A stretch of 64,000 nucleotides of DNA from CAVQWH01 sp963717595 (GCA_963717595.1 CAVQWH010000002.1:52612-116611); one strand, 5' to 3'. Shown: positions 15,447 to 25,016, numbered from the stretch's first letter. Translations and numbers: made by a program. Notes: generated by a model from the sequence alone, not told the origin.

Positions 15447-15908
15447 ATGATTTACGATATTCCCGGAAGAGAACCTTTAGAAATTGATACTCTAGTTTTA
15501 GACTTAAACGGTACTTTGTCTGTTGGAGGTGAAATTCCTGAAGGTGTAGAAGAGCGATTAGAGCAGGTGAAACAAATAGGTTTAAAGGCTTTATTTTTTA
15601 CAGGTAATACACGTAACGATGCCGACGAGCTGGCGAAACGCTTGGGTATTGAGTGGAGACTAGCTAAGACCGCTGAGGATAAGCGGGACTTGGCTATGGA
15701 TTTAGGGCCAGAGACTTGTGCTTCTATCGGCAATGGAAGAATTGATCTTGAGTTAGCTAAAGCTGCTAAACTTGCCATAGTTACACTTCAGGCAGAGGGC
15801 GTGCACACTGAGACTTTACTTCATTCAGATATAATCGTACCCACTGTCAACGATGCTCTTGATTTGTTCATAGATGAACAGCGCTTAATTGCCACTCTAA
15901 GAAAGTAA
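15447..15908 (+). CDS. HAD-like hydrolase (soluble P-type ATPase-like phosphatase)
   Basis: The 153-aa HAD phosphatase has motif I LVLDLNGTL (nucleophile Asp18), motif II FFTGNTRND, a Lys in AEDKRDLA and a terminal acidic motif ASIGNGRIDLELAKAA. It has no large cap domain and resembles the 'soluble P-type ATPase' group of small HAD proteins. In the usual motif I DxDGT the second Asp is Asn20, which may weaken phosphatase activity. It follows the cupin gene closely. Confidence 0.78.
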   Translation: MIYDIPGREPLEIDTLVLDLNGTLSVGGEIPEGVEERLEQVKQIGLKALFFTGNTRNDADELAKRLGIEWRLAKTAEDKRDLAMDLGPETCASIGNGRIDLELAKAAKLAIVTLQAEGVHTETLLHSDIIVPTVNDALDLFIDEQRLIATLRK

Positions 15909-15934
15909 GCATGCACTAGTGTTACCATAAAGGT

Positions 15935-16513
15935 ATGAAAACCATAGCTATAGTTTATGGCTGGGCAGAAGGACCGTGGCAAGCGAGGCTATTTAAAAAA
16001 GAGCTTGCAAAACGTGGCTACAAAATTACAAATGAAGTTAGTTCAGCTGATATTGTTTTTGCTCACTCATCTGGCTGTTATTTATTACCAGGTAATATAG
16101 AGCATAAAACTATATTTCTGGTCGGCCTGCCATATTGGCCTGGCAGAAATATTGCTACCAGCTTATTTTATAAGCTTATAAGCGAAATTAAGTATCATCG
16201 TAAAGACAAATCTATTCTATGGTGGCTAAGTAAAATCTTACACAACATATGGTACATATTATCTAGGCCCAAAGTTACTTACTATTCTTGGAAACAGCGC
16301 AGTAAGCAATATCTGCCTTCAGGTTTACACAATAAGGTAACTATAGTTCGGCCTGGCGATGACACTATGTGCCATCCAGACGTTATGGATATTCTAAAAT
16401 CTGCTAAAAAGTATAATTTTTTAGAGTTGCCTGGTGCTCACGATGACTGCTGGATTAAACCTAAGCAATATGTTCAACTACTATTCGACAGGAAGTTTAA
16501 TAGTAAAAGTTGA
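15935..16513 (+). CDS. Alpha/beta-hydrolase-like protein
   Basis: The 192-aa protein has an N-terminal strand IAIVYGWAEGPWQ and a nucleophile-elbow-like VFAHSSGCYLLP (about residues 43-54). A late His in LPGAHDDCW and an Asp-containing GDDTMCHPD complete a possible Ser-His-Asp triad, as in RBBP9/YdeN-type serine hydrolases. Substrate unknown. TACCAT at 15923-15928 is six bases from ATG. Its 3' end overlaps the convergent kinase gene by about 30 nt. Confidence 0.65.
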   Translation: MKTIAIVYGWAEGPWQARLFKKELAKRGYKITNEVSSADIVFAHSSGCYLLPGNIEHKTIFLVGLPYWPGRNIATSLFYKLISEIKYHRKDKSILWWLSKILHNIWYILSRPKVTYYSWKQRSKQYLPSGLHNKVTIVRPGDDTMCHPDVMDILKSAKKYNFLELPGAHDDCWIKPKQYVQLLFDRKFNSKS

Positions 16514-17486
16514 GCCCTTTTTAAGGGTGCTTTTAGCCGCTAGCTCTCCGTCTAAGGATTCAGCTAACTTGCTAGCTATTGAAAGCCCAAGGCCATAGCC
16601 GCTGGTTTTTGAGCGTGACTGGTCTGTGCGGTAAAAACGTTCAAAAATATGTGGTAAGTCTTTAGGGTCTATGCCTTCGCCTTCGTCTGTAATATGAATA
16701 AAAACATGGTCTTTGTTGTGGTTTTCGCTAATTTTTATGCTGGTTTTACCAGGGCTATATTTTAGGGAGTTGTCTAGTAAAATAACAACGACCTTCACGA
16801 AAGTTTGTTGGTTTGTAAGAAAAGAAAAATTTGTTTTTGGTTTGGTGATTTTAATATTTTTGCTTTTTGCTAAAGAGGCAGTTTGGCGTAAGGCTTCATT
16901 TATGACAGCGGGAAGCTTAACTTCGGTCAGTTCTAGAGATCTGGGCTGGCGAGCAGCTAAGTTAAGTAAGTCGTCAGACAAGGTTTTTAAGTCTTGGATG
17001 TCGCTAACGTTCTGCTTTATAACTTTTCGAGCTTCAGCGCTACTAAGCTTTTTGTTGCGCAAAGCTATCTCGTTACTTAAAAGAAGAGAAGTAAGAGGTG
17101 TGCGTAGTTCATGAGAAGCATCCGCTACAAAGCGATCTTGGTCTTCCATAGCTCTTTCAACAGGTCGTAAAGTGCGTCGAGCAAGATAATAGCTTAGGTA
17201 ACTGCCGCCAAGCAACATAGCGACATTTAAAATTACCAGCTTAATTGCTAAATTGCCGCGGCCAGTTGCGCCTTCTGCCAATCCATTCTTCTAGCTCGGG
17301 ATCGTGGTAGTCTTTTGTGTTTTGGTAATACGTTCTGTCTGGTTGTCTACCCAGTTCTTGAGCGGAAGTAACGTAAAATACAATACTTGAAGTAAGACTC
17401 ATAGCCATAATTACTGCTAAATAAGAAAGTGCTAGCTTAAATGTTGCTGATTGTAGGCTTCTTCTTAAGTTATGAGTTAAGTTCAT
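16481..17486 (-). CDS. Sensor histidine kinase, one frame break
   Basis: The reading frame breaks at 17282: an extra base between TGG and TTG separates an N-terminal piece (membrane helix about 18-40) from the kinase core. Joined, the protein has about 334 aa: two membrane helices, DHp with SHELRTPLTSLL (phospho-His), N-box LLDNSLKYSP, G1 DEGEGIDP, F-box and G2 GYGLGLSIA. It senses an unknown envelope signal and phosphorylates the response regulator encoded upstream, whose gene overlaps it by four bases. The break is more likely a sequence error than decay, since both halves are well conserved. Confidence 0.85.
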
Positions 17487-18157
17487 GGTGTCTCGCTAAT
17501 TTTATATCCAAATCCTCTGACTGTGTGTATCAGCGGCTTTTTAAAAGGTTTATCAATTTTAGCCCGTAAATACGTAATGAAAACCTCAAGGGTGTTAGGC
17601 AGTATGTCAGCATCAAAGTCCCAAACGTGTTCAATGATATTGGTTTTACTACAAGCTTTGTCTGCATTTCTAAGCAAATATTCTAACAAAGCATATTCTT
17701 TGCGCGACAAATCAATCTGTTTGCCCTGGCGAGTAACCTTGTGGTTAGAAGTTTGAAGCTTTAAATCTCCGACTGATAAAACATCATGAGCGGTCTCTTT
17801 TGGTCTTCGAAGCAAAGCTCTGATGCGAGCGAGCAGCACCTCAAACGAGAAGGGTTTTGGTAAATAATCGTCTGCGCCTGCATCTAGCCCATTTACTATG
17901 TCATAGTTTTGGCCTTTAGCTGTCAGCATTAAAATTGGAATTTTAATATTAGACTTTCTAAGCTCTTTGCAAACGCTTATTCCGTCCAAAGTAGGCAGCA
18001 TAATATCAAGGACGATTAAGTCGTAAGGCCCATGGAGCGCGGCTCGCAAACCATCATCTCCATCGTACTCAATATCTATGGCATGCCCTTCTTGTTCCAG
18101 GCCGCTTTTGATAGACTCAGCAATCCTTTTCGTGTCTTCAACCACTAATATACGCAT
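17483..18157 (-). CDS. OmpR/PhoB-type response regulator
   Basis: The 224-aa protein has a receiver domain (1-120; acidic pocket VVEDTKR, phospho-acceptor Asp in LIVLDIML, Lys in DYLPKPF) and a C-terminal winged-helix DNA-binding domain (about 130-222; RKEYALLEYLL, TLEVFITYLRAKI, VRGFGYKI). It pairs with the downstream kinase. TATACT followed by six bases and ATG is seen on the minus strand. The divergent FMN-binding/ApbE genes just upstream are candidate targets. Confidence 0.93.
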   Translation of the reverse strand: MRILVVEDTKRIAESIKSGLEQEGHAIDIEYDGDDGLRAALHGPYDLIVLDIMLPTLDGISVCKELRKSNIKIPILMLTAKGQNYDIVNGLDAGADDYLPKPFSFEVLLARIRALLRRPKETAHDVLSVGDLKLQTSNHKVTRQGKQIDLSRKEYALLEYLLRNADKACSKTNIIEHVWDFDADILPNTLEVFITYLRAKIDKPFKKPLIHTVRGFGYKISETP

Positions 18158-18220
18158 GTTTTTAGTATATATTACAAATGCTTAATGAATCTTTAAGGAA
18201 TGCTAAGTTAACATGATGCC

Positions 18221-18667
18221 ATGAGAAAAACATTAGTAATACTTGCAGTAGTAGCTTTGCTTGGAACCATTGCCGCTTATGAGCGGCCAGGCGGCTTAAA
18301 AGATGATGGAAGTAATTTTAGCAAAGTTATTCCAGGACATTCTTCTAGCGTTTCGGCTGCGGGGCAAGGCGCCTCTAAGGGTCGTTATAAGAACGGCAAT
18401 TTTACCGGCAACGTGGCTACAAGTGTATTCGACCAAATACAAGTAGCTATTACTGTCAGCGGTGGTAAAATCACTAAAGTGACCACACCACAAGTTAGCG
18501 GGGATAGTGGTTATTCTAATCAAATTAATAGCTACGCTGTTCCTCAGTTAAACCAACAAGCTCTAAAGTCGCAAAGCGCATCGATTGATGGCATTTCAGG
18601 TGCCAGCGCAACTACCCAGGCGTATACAGAATCACTGCAATCGGCACTCGACCAGGCGAAGGTATAA
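18221..18667 (+). CDS. Membrane-anchored FMN-binding domain protein
   Basis: The 148-aa protein has an N-terminal signal/anchor (about 4-20), a Ser/Gly linker and an FMN_bind domain (about 52-148). The flavinylation motif S-G-A-S-A-T (residues 126-131) is present, so FMN should be linked to Thr131 by the ApbE encoded next door. It should work on the outer face of the membrane as an electron carrier. TAACAT (18209-18214) is six bases from ATG. It probably forms a redox group with ApbE and the ferric-reductase-like gene. Confidence 0.87.
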   Translation: MRKTLVILAVVALLGTIAAYERPGGLKDDGSNFSKVIPGHSSSVSAAGQGASKGRYKNGNFTGNVATSVFDQIQVAITVSGGKITKVTTPQVSGDSGYSNQINSYAVPQLNQQALKSQSASIDGISGASATTQAYTESLQSALDQAKV

Positions 18668-18674
18668 AAGTTAT

Positions 18675-19418
18675 ATGCGTAAGGTTGAAATGATTATGGG
18701 TATGCCGGTAAGCATCGACATAACTAATTGCAAAAATGAAAAACATTTTACTGACGCGTTTAACAAGCTTCGAGAAATTGATCTACAATTTAGCCCCTAC
18801 AAACCTGATAGCGAACTAAGTAAATATAGACGCGGTGAGCTAAGCCAAGACGAGCTAAGCACGGATATGCTACGTATTCAAGAATCTTGTGCTCAGTATG
18901 AGCTGCTTACTAAAGGTTACTTTTCTGCATATTATGATGGGAACTTTGAACCTAGTGGGTATGTTAAGTCTTGGGCTATCCAGCAAGTAGCTAATTTGTT
19001 TGCTTCTAAAGGAATTGTTACTTTCTTAATTAATATAGGCGGTGATATTCTGGCTAGAAGTGATGGAAGTAAAAATTGGACGATTGCTATTCAGGATCCT
19101 ATAAGCCAAAGCCAGTTGCTTGGGATGATTAATGTTAAAAACGGAGCAGTAACCACCTCTGGTCTTTATGAAAGAGGTAATCACATAATTAATCCTTTAA
19201 CCAAGCGTACTACGAAACAGCTAATCAGCGCTAGCGTCTACGGCAAGAACATTATTACTGCTGATGTGCTCGCTACTACTTGCATTGCGATGGGCAAAAG
19301 CAAAGCTCTTAGTTTTATGGAAAGCCAGCCAGGATATGAGGCTTTACTGATAGATAAAAAAGGTCGTGTTTATACTACTAAGCGCTTCATTAACCTTAAA
19401 AAGCAAATCGTTCAGTAA
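18675..19418 (+). CDS. apbE: FAD:protein FMN transferase
   Basis: From ATG 18675 the protein has 247 aa and ApbE features: MIMGMPVSI near the N-terminus, FLINIGGDILARSDG, AVTTSGLYERG and TADVLATTCIAMG (metal-binding Asp/Thr). It moves FMN from FAD onto a threonine of an FMN_bind protein, here the product of the gene seven bases upstream. There is no lipoprotein signal. I reject a start 90 nt upstream because it lies inside the FMN-binding gene. The end overlaps the convergent reductase gene by 23 bp once that gene's frame is corrected. Confidence 0.9.
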   Translation: MRKVEMIMGMPVSIDITNCKNEKHFTDAFNKLREIDLQFSPYKPDSELSKYRRGELSQDELSTDMLRIQESCAQYELLTKGYFSAYYDGNFEPSGYVKSWAIQQVANLFASKGIVTFLINIGGDILARSDGSKNWTIAIQDPISQSQLLGMINVKNGAVTTSGLYERGNHIINPLTKRTTKQLISASVYGKNIITADVLATTCIAMGKSKALSFMESQPGYEALLIDKKGRVYTTKRFINLKKQIVQ

Positions 19419-20719
19419 CAATCCGGCCCTTGGGTACGCCAAGCTGTTTAAGTATCCTAGAGAAAGCCCTAGACATTCCGTCGGGTCCCACAAACATATA
19501 CTGTAGTGTCTTTTTTAATCATTGAGCCCAAAACTCCTGGGGTAATTTTTTGATTTAGTTCATCTACAAAAGTTTGTATTTTTAACCCCTGGGCTTGCAG
19601 TTGTCGTAATTCTTGCGTAAAAGCAATATCTTCTTTAGATCTGACTGCGTAAAGCAAGGTAATGTCTTTCCCGCTAGCCAATAAAGATCGAATACTTGAT
19701 ATATAAGGAGTAATACCTATGCCACCCGCTATCATAACTACCTCAGGTGAATCAGCAACGCGGTCGGGCGTGAAGCTGCCTCTCGGGCCATCAATCATAA
19801 CGTAAGTACCGGCTTTAAGGTTAGAAATTTTATAGTTTAGTGCAGGGCTAGCTTTTACGGTTAGTCTAATCGTAGACCCTCCTGGATGAGATGATATAGA
19901 AAAAGGATGTGCTTCAAACCAAAGACTGTAAGACAGAAAACGCCAAGTGGCATACTGGCCGGGTTCAAAGCTAAATTGTTCAAGATTTTTACCAGATAGC
20001 GTAACTGAATATGTATTTTTTGCTTCCTTTTCTACTGACATGACCTTAAACTGATATTTTGCAAGAAGGGCAAAGGGTCGTAGTAGTCGGTACCAAGCCC
20101 AAAGCACGAAAGCTAAGATATAAAGCGCATACCAATAGGCTGCAAACCAGAAATGACCAATAAAGTCACCGCCTATTTTTATTTGATGAAGAAAAGTTAA
20201 TAATATTGCCAAATAGACTGTTAGGTGAGTCAAATACCACACTTCGTACCGCATTTTAGAGCGCATTGCCCGTACGGATAAACCGGAGGCTATAAAAAAT
20301 ATAATGGTTCCAATAGTAGCCCACAAAACATCCCCGTAGCTTGTATTAAACTGAATAAACTGACTCCACCAGCCAGTATGAGTGGTGGAAGCATAGCCTA
20401 GGGTCAAGAAAGCAGCATGTCCAGAGATTCCTAGCAAGATTCCATAACCGTTGAGCCGGTGCAAATCTACCGTATCCTGTAAGTCAAAATACCTTTCCAT
20501 AAAAGGTACTCGGCTCATAAGGATAATTTCTAGCACAATACACCAGGCAGCTATTAGGCCGAATAGCCTTCCCACGGCTATTAATCTTTCGCCTGGTATG
20601 CCAAACAAGGTATGGCTACCTGCCCACCAACCTGCAAAAAGTAGTGCTAAAGTTAGAAGAACACCGCTATAAAAAGCCGTTCTCATTCCGTAACGTCTTG
20701 CCATTAAGTTAGATTGCAT
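19396..20719 (-). CDS. Ferric-reductase-like transmembrane flavoprotein, frame break near 3' end
   Basis: Corrected for one extra G (minus-strand GGG at 19487-19489), the product has about 440 aa. Six membrane helices carry His residues suited to heme b (LHRLNGYG, SGHAAF, LTHLTVY, LTFLHQ). An FNR-like module follows with FAD site HPFSISS, NAD(P) site GGIGITPY and terminal VYVCGPDGMSRAF. As given, the frame ends early at 'CGTRRNV'. It would pass electrons from cytosolic NAD(P)H through FAD and heme to an outer acceptor, plausibly the neighbouring FMN protein. GATAAT lies six bases before ATG. Confidence 0.84.
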
Positions 20720-20814
20720 GCAAGGATTATCTCAGCCAAAGTCTTAAAAGAGCTTTAAAATTACTTCAAATCTAAAACTTAATAGGAGTATAATTAAAAT
20801 AGAAAGTTGCGCCA

Positions 20815-21738
20815 ATGAAGTATCCAAGCGAACAACACGTAAAAACCGTAAACGCTGCTTTAAAAGAAGCGGGTATGACTAAGTATGGAATGATGAAATT
20901 TGCAACTCGCTATTTGCCACGGGTTATTCATGAAGGGGAACAGATTAAAGGGGTTGTCTATGGTCGTTACGGCCGAGACGCAAAGATAGGCGGCTTTGAG
21001 GGAATGTTGGTTGCTACTAACTTAAGAGTGCTTTTTGTCGACCATAAGCCTGGCTATACTTCTGTAGACGAAGTGGCTTATGATTCTGTTAGTGGCGTTG
21101 AAACTTCATATGCTGGAATATTTACCGCCCTAACTCTACATACTAAGATAGGTAATTTTACTATTCGTTATGCTAATAAAAAATGCGTTAATAAATTTGT
21201 TGATTACGTTGAGTCCCGTAGGCTAGAAACAACCAGACAGCCTGCTTATCAAGGATCTTACCAAGCTTCAACGAAGCCTGTGCAAAATGAAAAAAAGTTA
21301 GATAAACCTACTCTCGATTTTCTAAAGTCACACGATGTAGGTGTAGTATCTACTCTTAGCCGTACTGGAGTTATTAGTGGCGCGACAGTTTATTATGTAG
21401 TAGGACAAAGCGGGTTGCTTTACTTGCTTACCAAAGAAGGCACACAAAAAGCAAGAAACATTTTAACCAACCAGCAAATAGCTTTAACCGTATATGACGC
21501 AGATAAACTACAGACAACTCAAATTCAAGGAGTTGCTGAAATAGAAGAAGATCAAATTATAAGGAATGAAGTTTTTGAAGCAATGATGTCGCGTCATAAA
21601 TACCAAGGCAAGGACTATAGCGCTCCTGTAACCACCATAAAAGAAGGTAGCTATATGGTAATTCGTATTACGCCTACTTATTCCCAATTTACAGATTTTG
21701 CCAGCCGGCTCAAAAACGGCTCCGCTATACCTTTTTAA
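20815..21738 (+). CDS. PH-like domain fused to flavin split-barrel protein
   Basis: The 307-aa fusion has an N-terminal bacterial PH-like domain (about 25-130; GGFEGMLVATNLRVLFVDHK, typical of YokE-like bPH). A linker and a C-terminal pyridoxamine-phosphate-oxidase-like split barrel follow (about 165-300; DVGVVSTLSRTGVISGATVYYV). The barrel usually binds FMN or F420. A second split-barrel gene follows 37 bp later. Function unknown, probably flavin-dependent reduction. Confidence 0.72.
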   Translation: MKYPSEQHVKTVNAALKEAGMTKYGMMKFATRYLPRVIHEGEQIKGVVYGRYGRDAKIGGFEGMLVATNLRVLFVDHKPGYTSVDEVAYDSVSGVETSYAGIFTALTLHTKIGNFTIRYANKKCVNKFVDYVESRRLETTRQPAYQGSYQASTKPVQNEKKLDKPTLDFLKSHDVGVVSTLSRTGVISGATVYYVVGQSGLLYLLTKEGTQKARNILTNQQIALTVYDADKLQTTQIQGVAEIEEDQIIRNEVFEAMMSRHKYQGKDYSAPVTTIKEGSYMVIRITPTYSQFTDFASRLKNGSAIPF

Positions 21739-21774
21739 TACTTTAGCGTAGCGCAGTTATGCTATAGTAAAAAC

Positions 21775-22236
21775 ATGGAAACAAAGTATGAGGAAGCTTA
21801 TAAATTTATAGAGAGCCACCCTTTGGCTACTTTATCGACCGCCTCTGCTCAAGGCGAGCCTTGGGGTGCAAATATATATTGCGTGGCCAGCGAAGAGCTT
21901 AATTTTTATTTCATGACCCATGTGGAGTCTAAAAAATATCAAAACTTAATAAAAAATCCAAAAGCTGCGCTTACTTTAGTAGATAACAACGAGCAAACCA
22001 CCATTCAAGCCATAGGAAGCGTCGCAGAACTGCCTGATGAGTCAGAAGAAGTAAGAGTAGCATTTGGGAAGCTGGCAAGAATTCGTCCGCCAGGAGAACT
22101 GCAGTGGACTCCGCCTGTAAGTAAGATGACAAATGGGAAAATAGCCGTGTTTAGGTTAAAGCCCACAATGCTAAAATTTTCTAGATTTGATACTCGCCAT
22201 CATCCGCCACATCCTGATATTAAGCAGATTATTTAA
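21775..22236 (+). CDS. Pyridoxamine 5'-phosphate oxidase-like flavin-binding protein
   Basis: The 153-aa split-barrel protein has HPLATLSTASAQGEPWGANIYCV at the N-terminal strand pair and FYFMTHVESKKYQNL, the usual FMN-contact segment. It resembles general-stress FMN proteins rather than true PdxH. TATAGT (21763-21768) is six bases from ATG. It overlaps the convergent hypothetical gene by four bases. Confidence 0.78.
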   Translation: METKYEEAYKFIESHPLATLSTASAQGEPWGANIYCVASEELNFYFMTHVESKKYQNLIKNPKAALTLVDNNEQTTIQAIGSVAELPDESEEVRVAFGKLARIRPPGELQWTPPVSKMTNGKIAVFRLKPTMLKFSRFDTRHHPPHPDIKQII

Positions 22237-22994
22237 GTAATACCTAATAATGCCTTCAGTCTTTCGTCAGAAGGATCTATTGGATCAACGCCTAGCTTTT
22301 TGCATAATTTTACTACTTCTGTGAATTCGTTTATTGCCCTAAAGGCTCCTTCAGCGTTAGTGAGCCATTTACCGATTTCGTCTTGTCCAATCGCCAGAGT
22401 CATAGCTTCCATGCCATGTATAAAAAGGTGATCGGGGTCTGAAAAATCTCCTCCAAGCTTCCTGCCCAAGTCATAACCCAAGTCTGACATATGAGACAGG
22501 CCTCCTGAACTACTAGCGACGATTAGTCCATTATCAGGATTACCCGGTAGCTCGAGTTGTCTATTACTGTCGGAAGCCTGCGATGAAGTAGGTAACACGC
22601 AAGTTCCTGCATTATAATCAAAAATTAACTCTTCGCCACTAATTACGCCGACAGTTACAACTCTCTTTACTGCAGGAGTTCTAGTACCTCCAAATCCTGA
22701 GCATCCTTCATGCTCAATCCAGCGGTGGATCAACACTACAGGTTGGCCAGTTTTTCCTTTAAGTGCTTCGATAACTTTTTGGTAGTTTTTTTCTATTTGC
22801 TGGTCTGGATGCACTAAATCTTTTCCATATAAAACTATGAGGCCGTCATGAAGGAGGTTGCCTGTGCCGCTGTCTTCACCTGTGGCTATGGCCTTTTGGC
22901 CTTCTTCCAGCTCTTCTTGCACTTCAAGATATTTCCGCCGGGCTTCAGCTTCTGCGTCTTGGTAATCACCTAATAATTCTTTAATTGGTTTCAT
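22233..22994 (-). CDS. Hypothetical protein
   Basis: The 253-aa soluble protein has a charged helical N-terminus (to about residue 40) and a globular part with a Gly/Ser-rich SGFGGTRTP and ASSSGGLSHM. No family was recognised. AAGGGAG before ATG is a Shine-Dalgarno, so unlike its neighbours it is not leaderless. No function is proposed. Confidence 0.62.
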   Translation of the reverse strand: MKPIKELLGDYQDAEAEARRKYLEVQEELEEGQKAIATGEDSGTGNLLHDGLIVLYGKDLVHPDQQIEKNYQKVIEALKGKTGQPVVLIHRWIEHEGCSGFGGTRTPAVKRVVTVGVISGEELIFDYNAGTCVLPTSSQASDSNRQLELPGNPDNGLIVASSSGGLSHMSDLGYDLGRKLGGDFSDPDHLFIHGMEAMTLAIGQDEIGKWLTNAEGAFRAINEFTEVVKLCKKLGVDPIDPSDERLKALLGIT

Positions 22995-23127
22995 TACACA
23001 CTCCCTTGATATACAAAATTATATAACTAAAATTATAGCTTCACAATACGTAGGTTTTAATAAAGTTTGTTTTGTGCTTTGAGTGCTTATGGTATGATGA
23101 TAAATAAATCATGAGGGTAAGAAAAAT

Positions 23128-24768
23128 ATGAGTAAAATTGCTAATTATTTGCAGGCTCACTTGAGCGGCGAAGTATCTAGCGACGGAGCGGTCCGCCAAA
23201 ATTTAGCACATGACCAGAGCGTGCTAGAAATTACACCCAAGCTAGCAACCTATCCTTATGGTGTTAACGATGTGCGCAAAATTACCCGGTTTACTTGGCA
23301 ATTAGCTGAAAAAGGACATGTGTTAGCTCTAACTACAAGAGGCGGCGGCACAAGTAAGACAGGAGCAGCTATAGGCGAAGGAGCGATAGTTTCTATGCCT
23401 GCCCACTTTTCTAGCATTTTAGAAGTAGACACCAAGCAAAAACTGGCTAGAGTGCAGCCTGGGTTAAGCTTAGACGCGTTCCAAGAAACCATGAAAACCC
23501 ACGGACTGACTTTTCCTGTAGCCTCTGAGACAGATGCAAATTCTACGCTTGGGGGGTATGTTGCAAATAATATTGCCGCAAGCCGTTCTGTGAAATACGG
23601 GGATACTCGCCAGTGGATAGATCAACTTGAAGTAGTATTAGCAAATGGTGAAGTTATTCAAACCGGCCGCGTTAGCAAGCGCGAGTTAAATAAAAAGAAA
23701 GGCCTAGCCAGCTTAGAGGGAGAGATATATCGCCAACTAGACGGGCTAATTACTGATCAATCTGAGCTGATTATTAACAATCTGGCTGGACGAGCATCCT
23801 TTAGTAACGCGGGCTATAACTTAGCTGAAGTTAAGCGCGACGATGGTTCATTTGACCTAACGCCACTTTTTGTCGGCTCTCAGGGAACTTTAGGTATTAT
23901 TACTGAAATGATTGTGCGCCTAGAAGAATATCATCCTCAAACTACCACAATGGTGGTTGGGTGCTTGGCAACTGCAGACGCTAAAGATGCGCTAGAAGCA
24001 ATTCTAAAAGCTAAGCCAAGCCGTTTAGAATTTGTTGATCAGGCAAGTCTTGAGTTAGCCCAGTCAAATCATGTAGCTTCGATAAACGAGTTTTTGGATG
24101 AAGAAAACTTGTTGCCAGCGGCTATGTTATTCATAGAGTTCAATGATGGCGGCCATAAGGCTAAGCGTAAAGCCAAGAAACTAGCCAAAGCCCTTGATAA
24201 AGCGGATGGCTACACTATATTTTACGATGACGATTATGAACTACAGTCTGTTTGGTGGCAGACTTTGCAACAAATCCATATGGCTCTTGCTAATGTGCCG
24301 AGTGGAGACCATTACCCTGTGCCGGTTATCGAAGACGCAAGCGTCCCTACAGATATGTTTGAGAGGTACCTCAGCAGTGTCCGCGATTTAGCGAAAAAGC
24401 ATCACATAGATCTTGCGGTGTGGGGAAGTCTTGGCAGTGATATTATGCATGCTCGCCCTCAGCTAGACCTTAAGAGATTGGGTGACAGGCAAAAGGTATT
24501 TAAGCTTGCCGAAAACTACTACGAGATGGTAGCCGGACTTGGGGGCAGTATAGCGGCGGGTTATGGCGAAGGCCGTTTACGTGCAGCATACCTGGAAAAA
24601 CAATATTCGCAAGAAGTTATTGAGCTTTTCAAATCCACTAAAAATATCTTTGATCCTTACAACATGCTAAATCCTGACGTAAAAGTAATTAGCAGCAATA
24701 AAAAGCTTGTAGACAGGCTACGCGATAGCTATGATAGCGGTATTGGCTCTAGGTTAGTTACTTGGTGA
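23128..24768 (+). CDS. FAD-linked oxidase (GlcD/D-lactate dehydrogenase-like)
   Basis: The 546-aa protein has an FAD_binding_4 (VAO) domain in the first ~270 residues (LTTRGGGTSKTGAAIG, RVQPGLSLDAF, SETDANSTLGGYVANN, FVGSQGTLGIITEM). The C-terminal oxidase domain has GYGEGRLRAAYLEKQYS and the ending IFDPYNMLNPD. It oxidises a 2-hydroxyacid such as D-lactate or glycolate and passes electrons to an unknown acceptor. There is no Fe-S domain. A paralogue lies at 55089. The start is preceded by GAGGGTAAGA. Confidence 0.87.
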   Translation: MSKIANYLQAHLSGEVSSDGAVRQNLAHDQSVLEITPKLATYPYGVNDVRKITRFTWQLAEKGHVLALTTRGGGTSKTGAAIGEGAIVSMPAHFSSILEVDTKQKLARVQPGLSLDAFQETMKTHGLTFPVASETDANSTLGGYVANNIAASRSVKYGDTRQWIDQLEVVLANGEVIQTGRVSKRELNKKKGLASLEGEIYRQLDGLITDQSELIINNLAGRASFSNAGYNLAEVKRDDGSFDLTPLFVGSQGTLGIITEMIVRLEEYHPQTTTMVVGCLATADAKDALEAILKAKPSRLEFVDQASLELAQSNHVASINEFLDEENLLPAAMLFIEFNDGGHKAKRKAKKLAKALDKADGYTIFYDDDYELQSVWWQTLQQIHMALANVPSGDHYPVPVIEDASVPTDMFERYLSSVRDLAKKHHIDLAVWGSLGSDIMHARPQLDLKRLGDRQKVFKLAENYYEMVAGLGGSIAAGYGEGRLRAAYLEKQYSQEVIELFKSTKNIFDPYNMLNPDVKVISSNKKLVDRLRDSYDSGIGSRLVTW

Positions 24769-24826
24769 TTAGTTGCTTGAACCACGCTAAGTAAGTAAGT
24801 TATAGTAAATGAGCTAGTGGCCTTCT

Positions 24827-24913
24827 GCGCGAGTGGCGGAATTGGTAGACGCGCTAGCTTCAGGAGCTAGTGGGCTTCGGCTCGTGGAGGTTCAAGTCCT
24901 CTCTCGCGCACCA
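24827..24913 (+). tRNA. tRNA-Leu(CAG), CCA encoded
   Basis: Acceptor GCGCGAG/CTCGCGC, anticodon loop TTCAGGA (CAG), long variable arm (GGGCTTCGGCTC), T-loop TTCAAGT, encoded CCA. Elbow bases are normal. First of three clustered tRNAs. Confidence 0.95.
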
Positions 24914-24931
24914 AATAGAACACTAAAACCT

Positions 24932-25005
24932 GGCGCGGTGGCCGAGTAGTTAGGCAGCGGTCTGCAAAACCGTTTACACGGGTGCGAATCCCGTCCGTGC
25001 CTCCA
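24932..25005 (+). tRNA. tRNA-Cys(GCA), CCA encoded
   Basis: Acceptor GGCGCGG/CCGTGCC, anticodon loop CTGCAAA (GCA), encoded CCA. The D-loop reads AGTAGTTA and the T-loop TGCGAAT. Aligned to ordinary tRNA-Cys, position 18 is A and position 55 is G, so the near-universal G18-U55 contact is changed on both sides. Confidence 0.92.
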
Positions 25006-25016
25006 AGTATTAAAAT

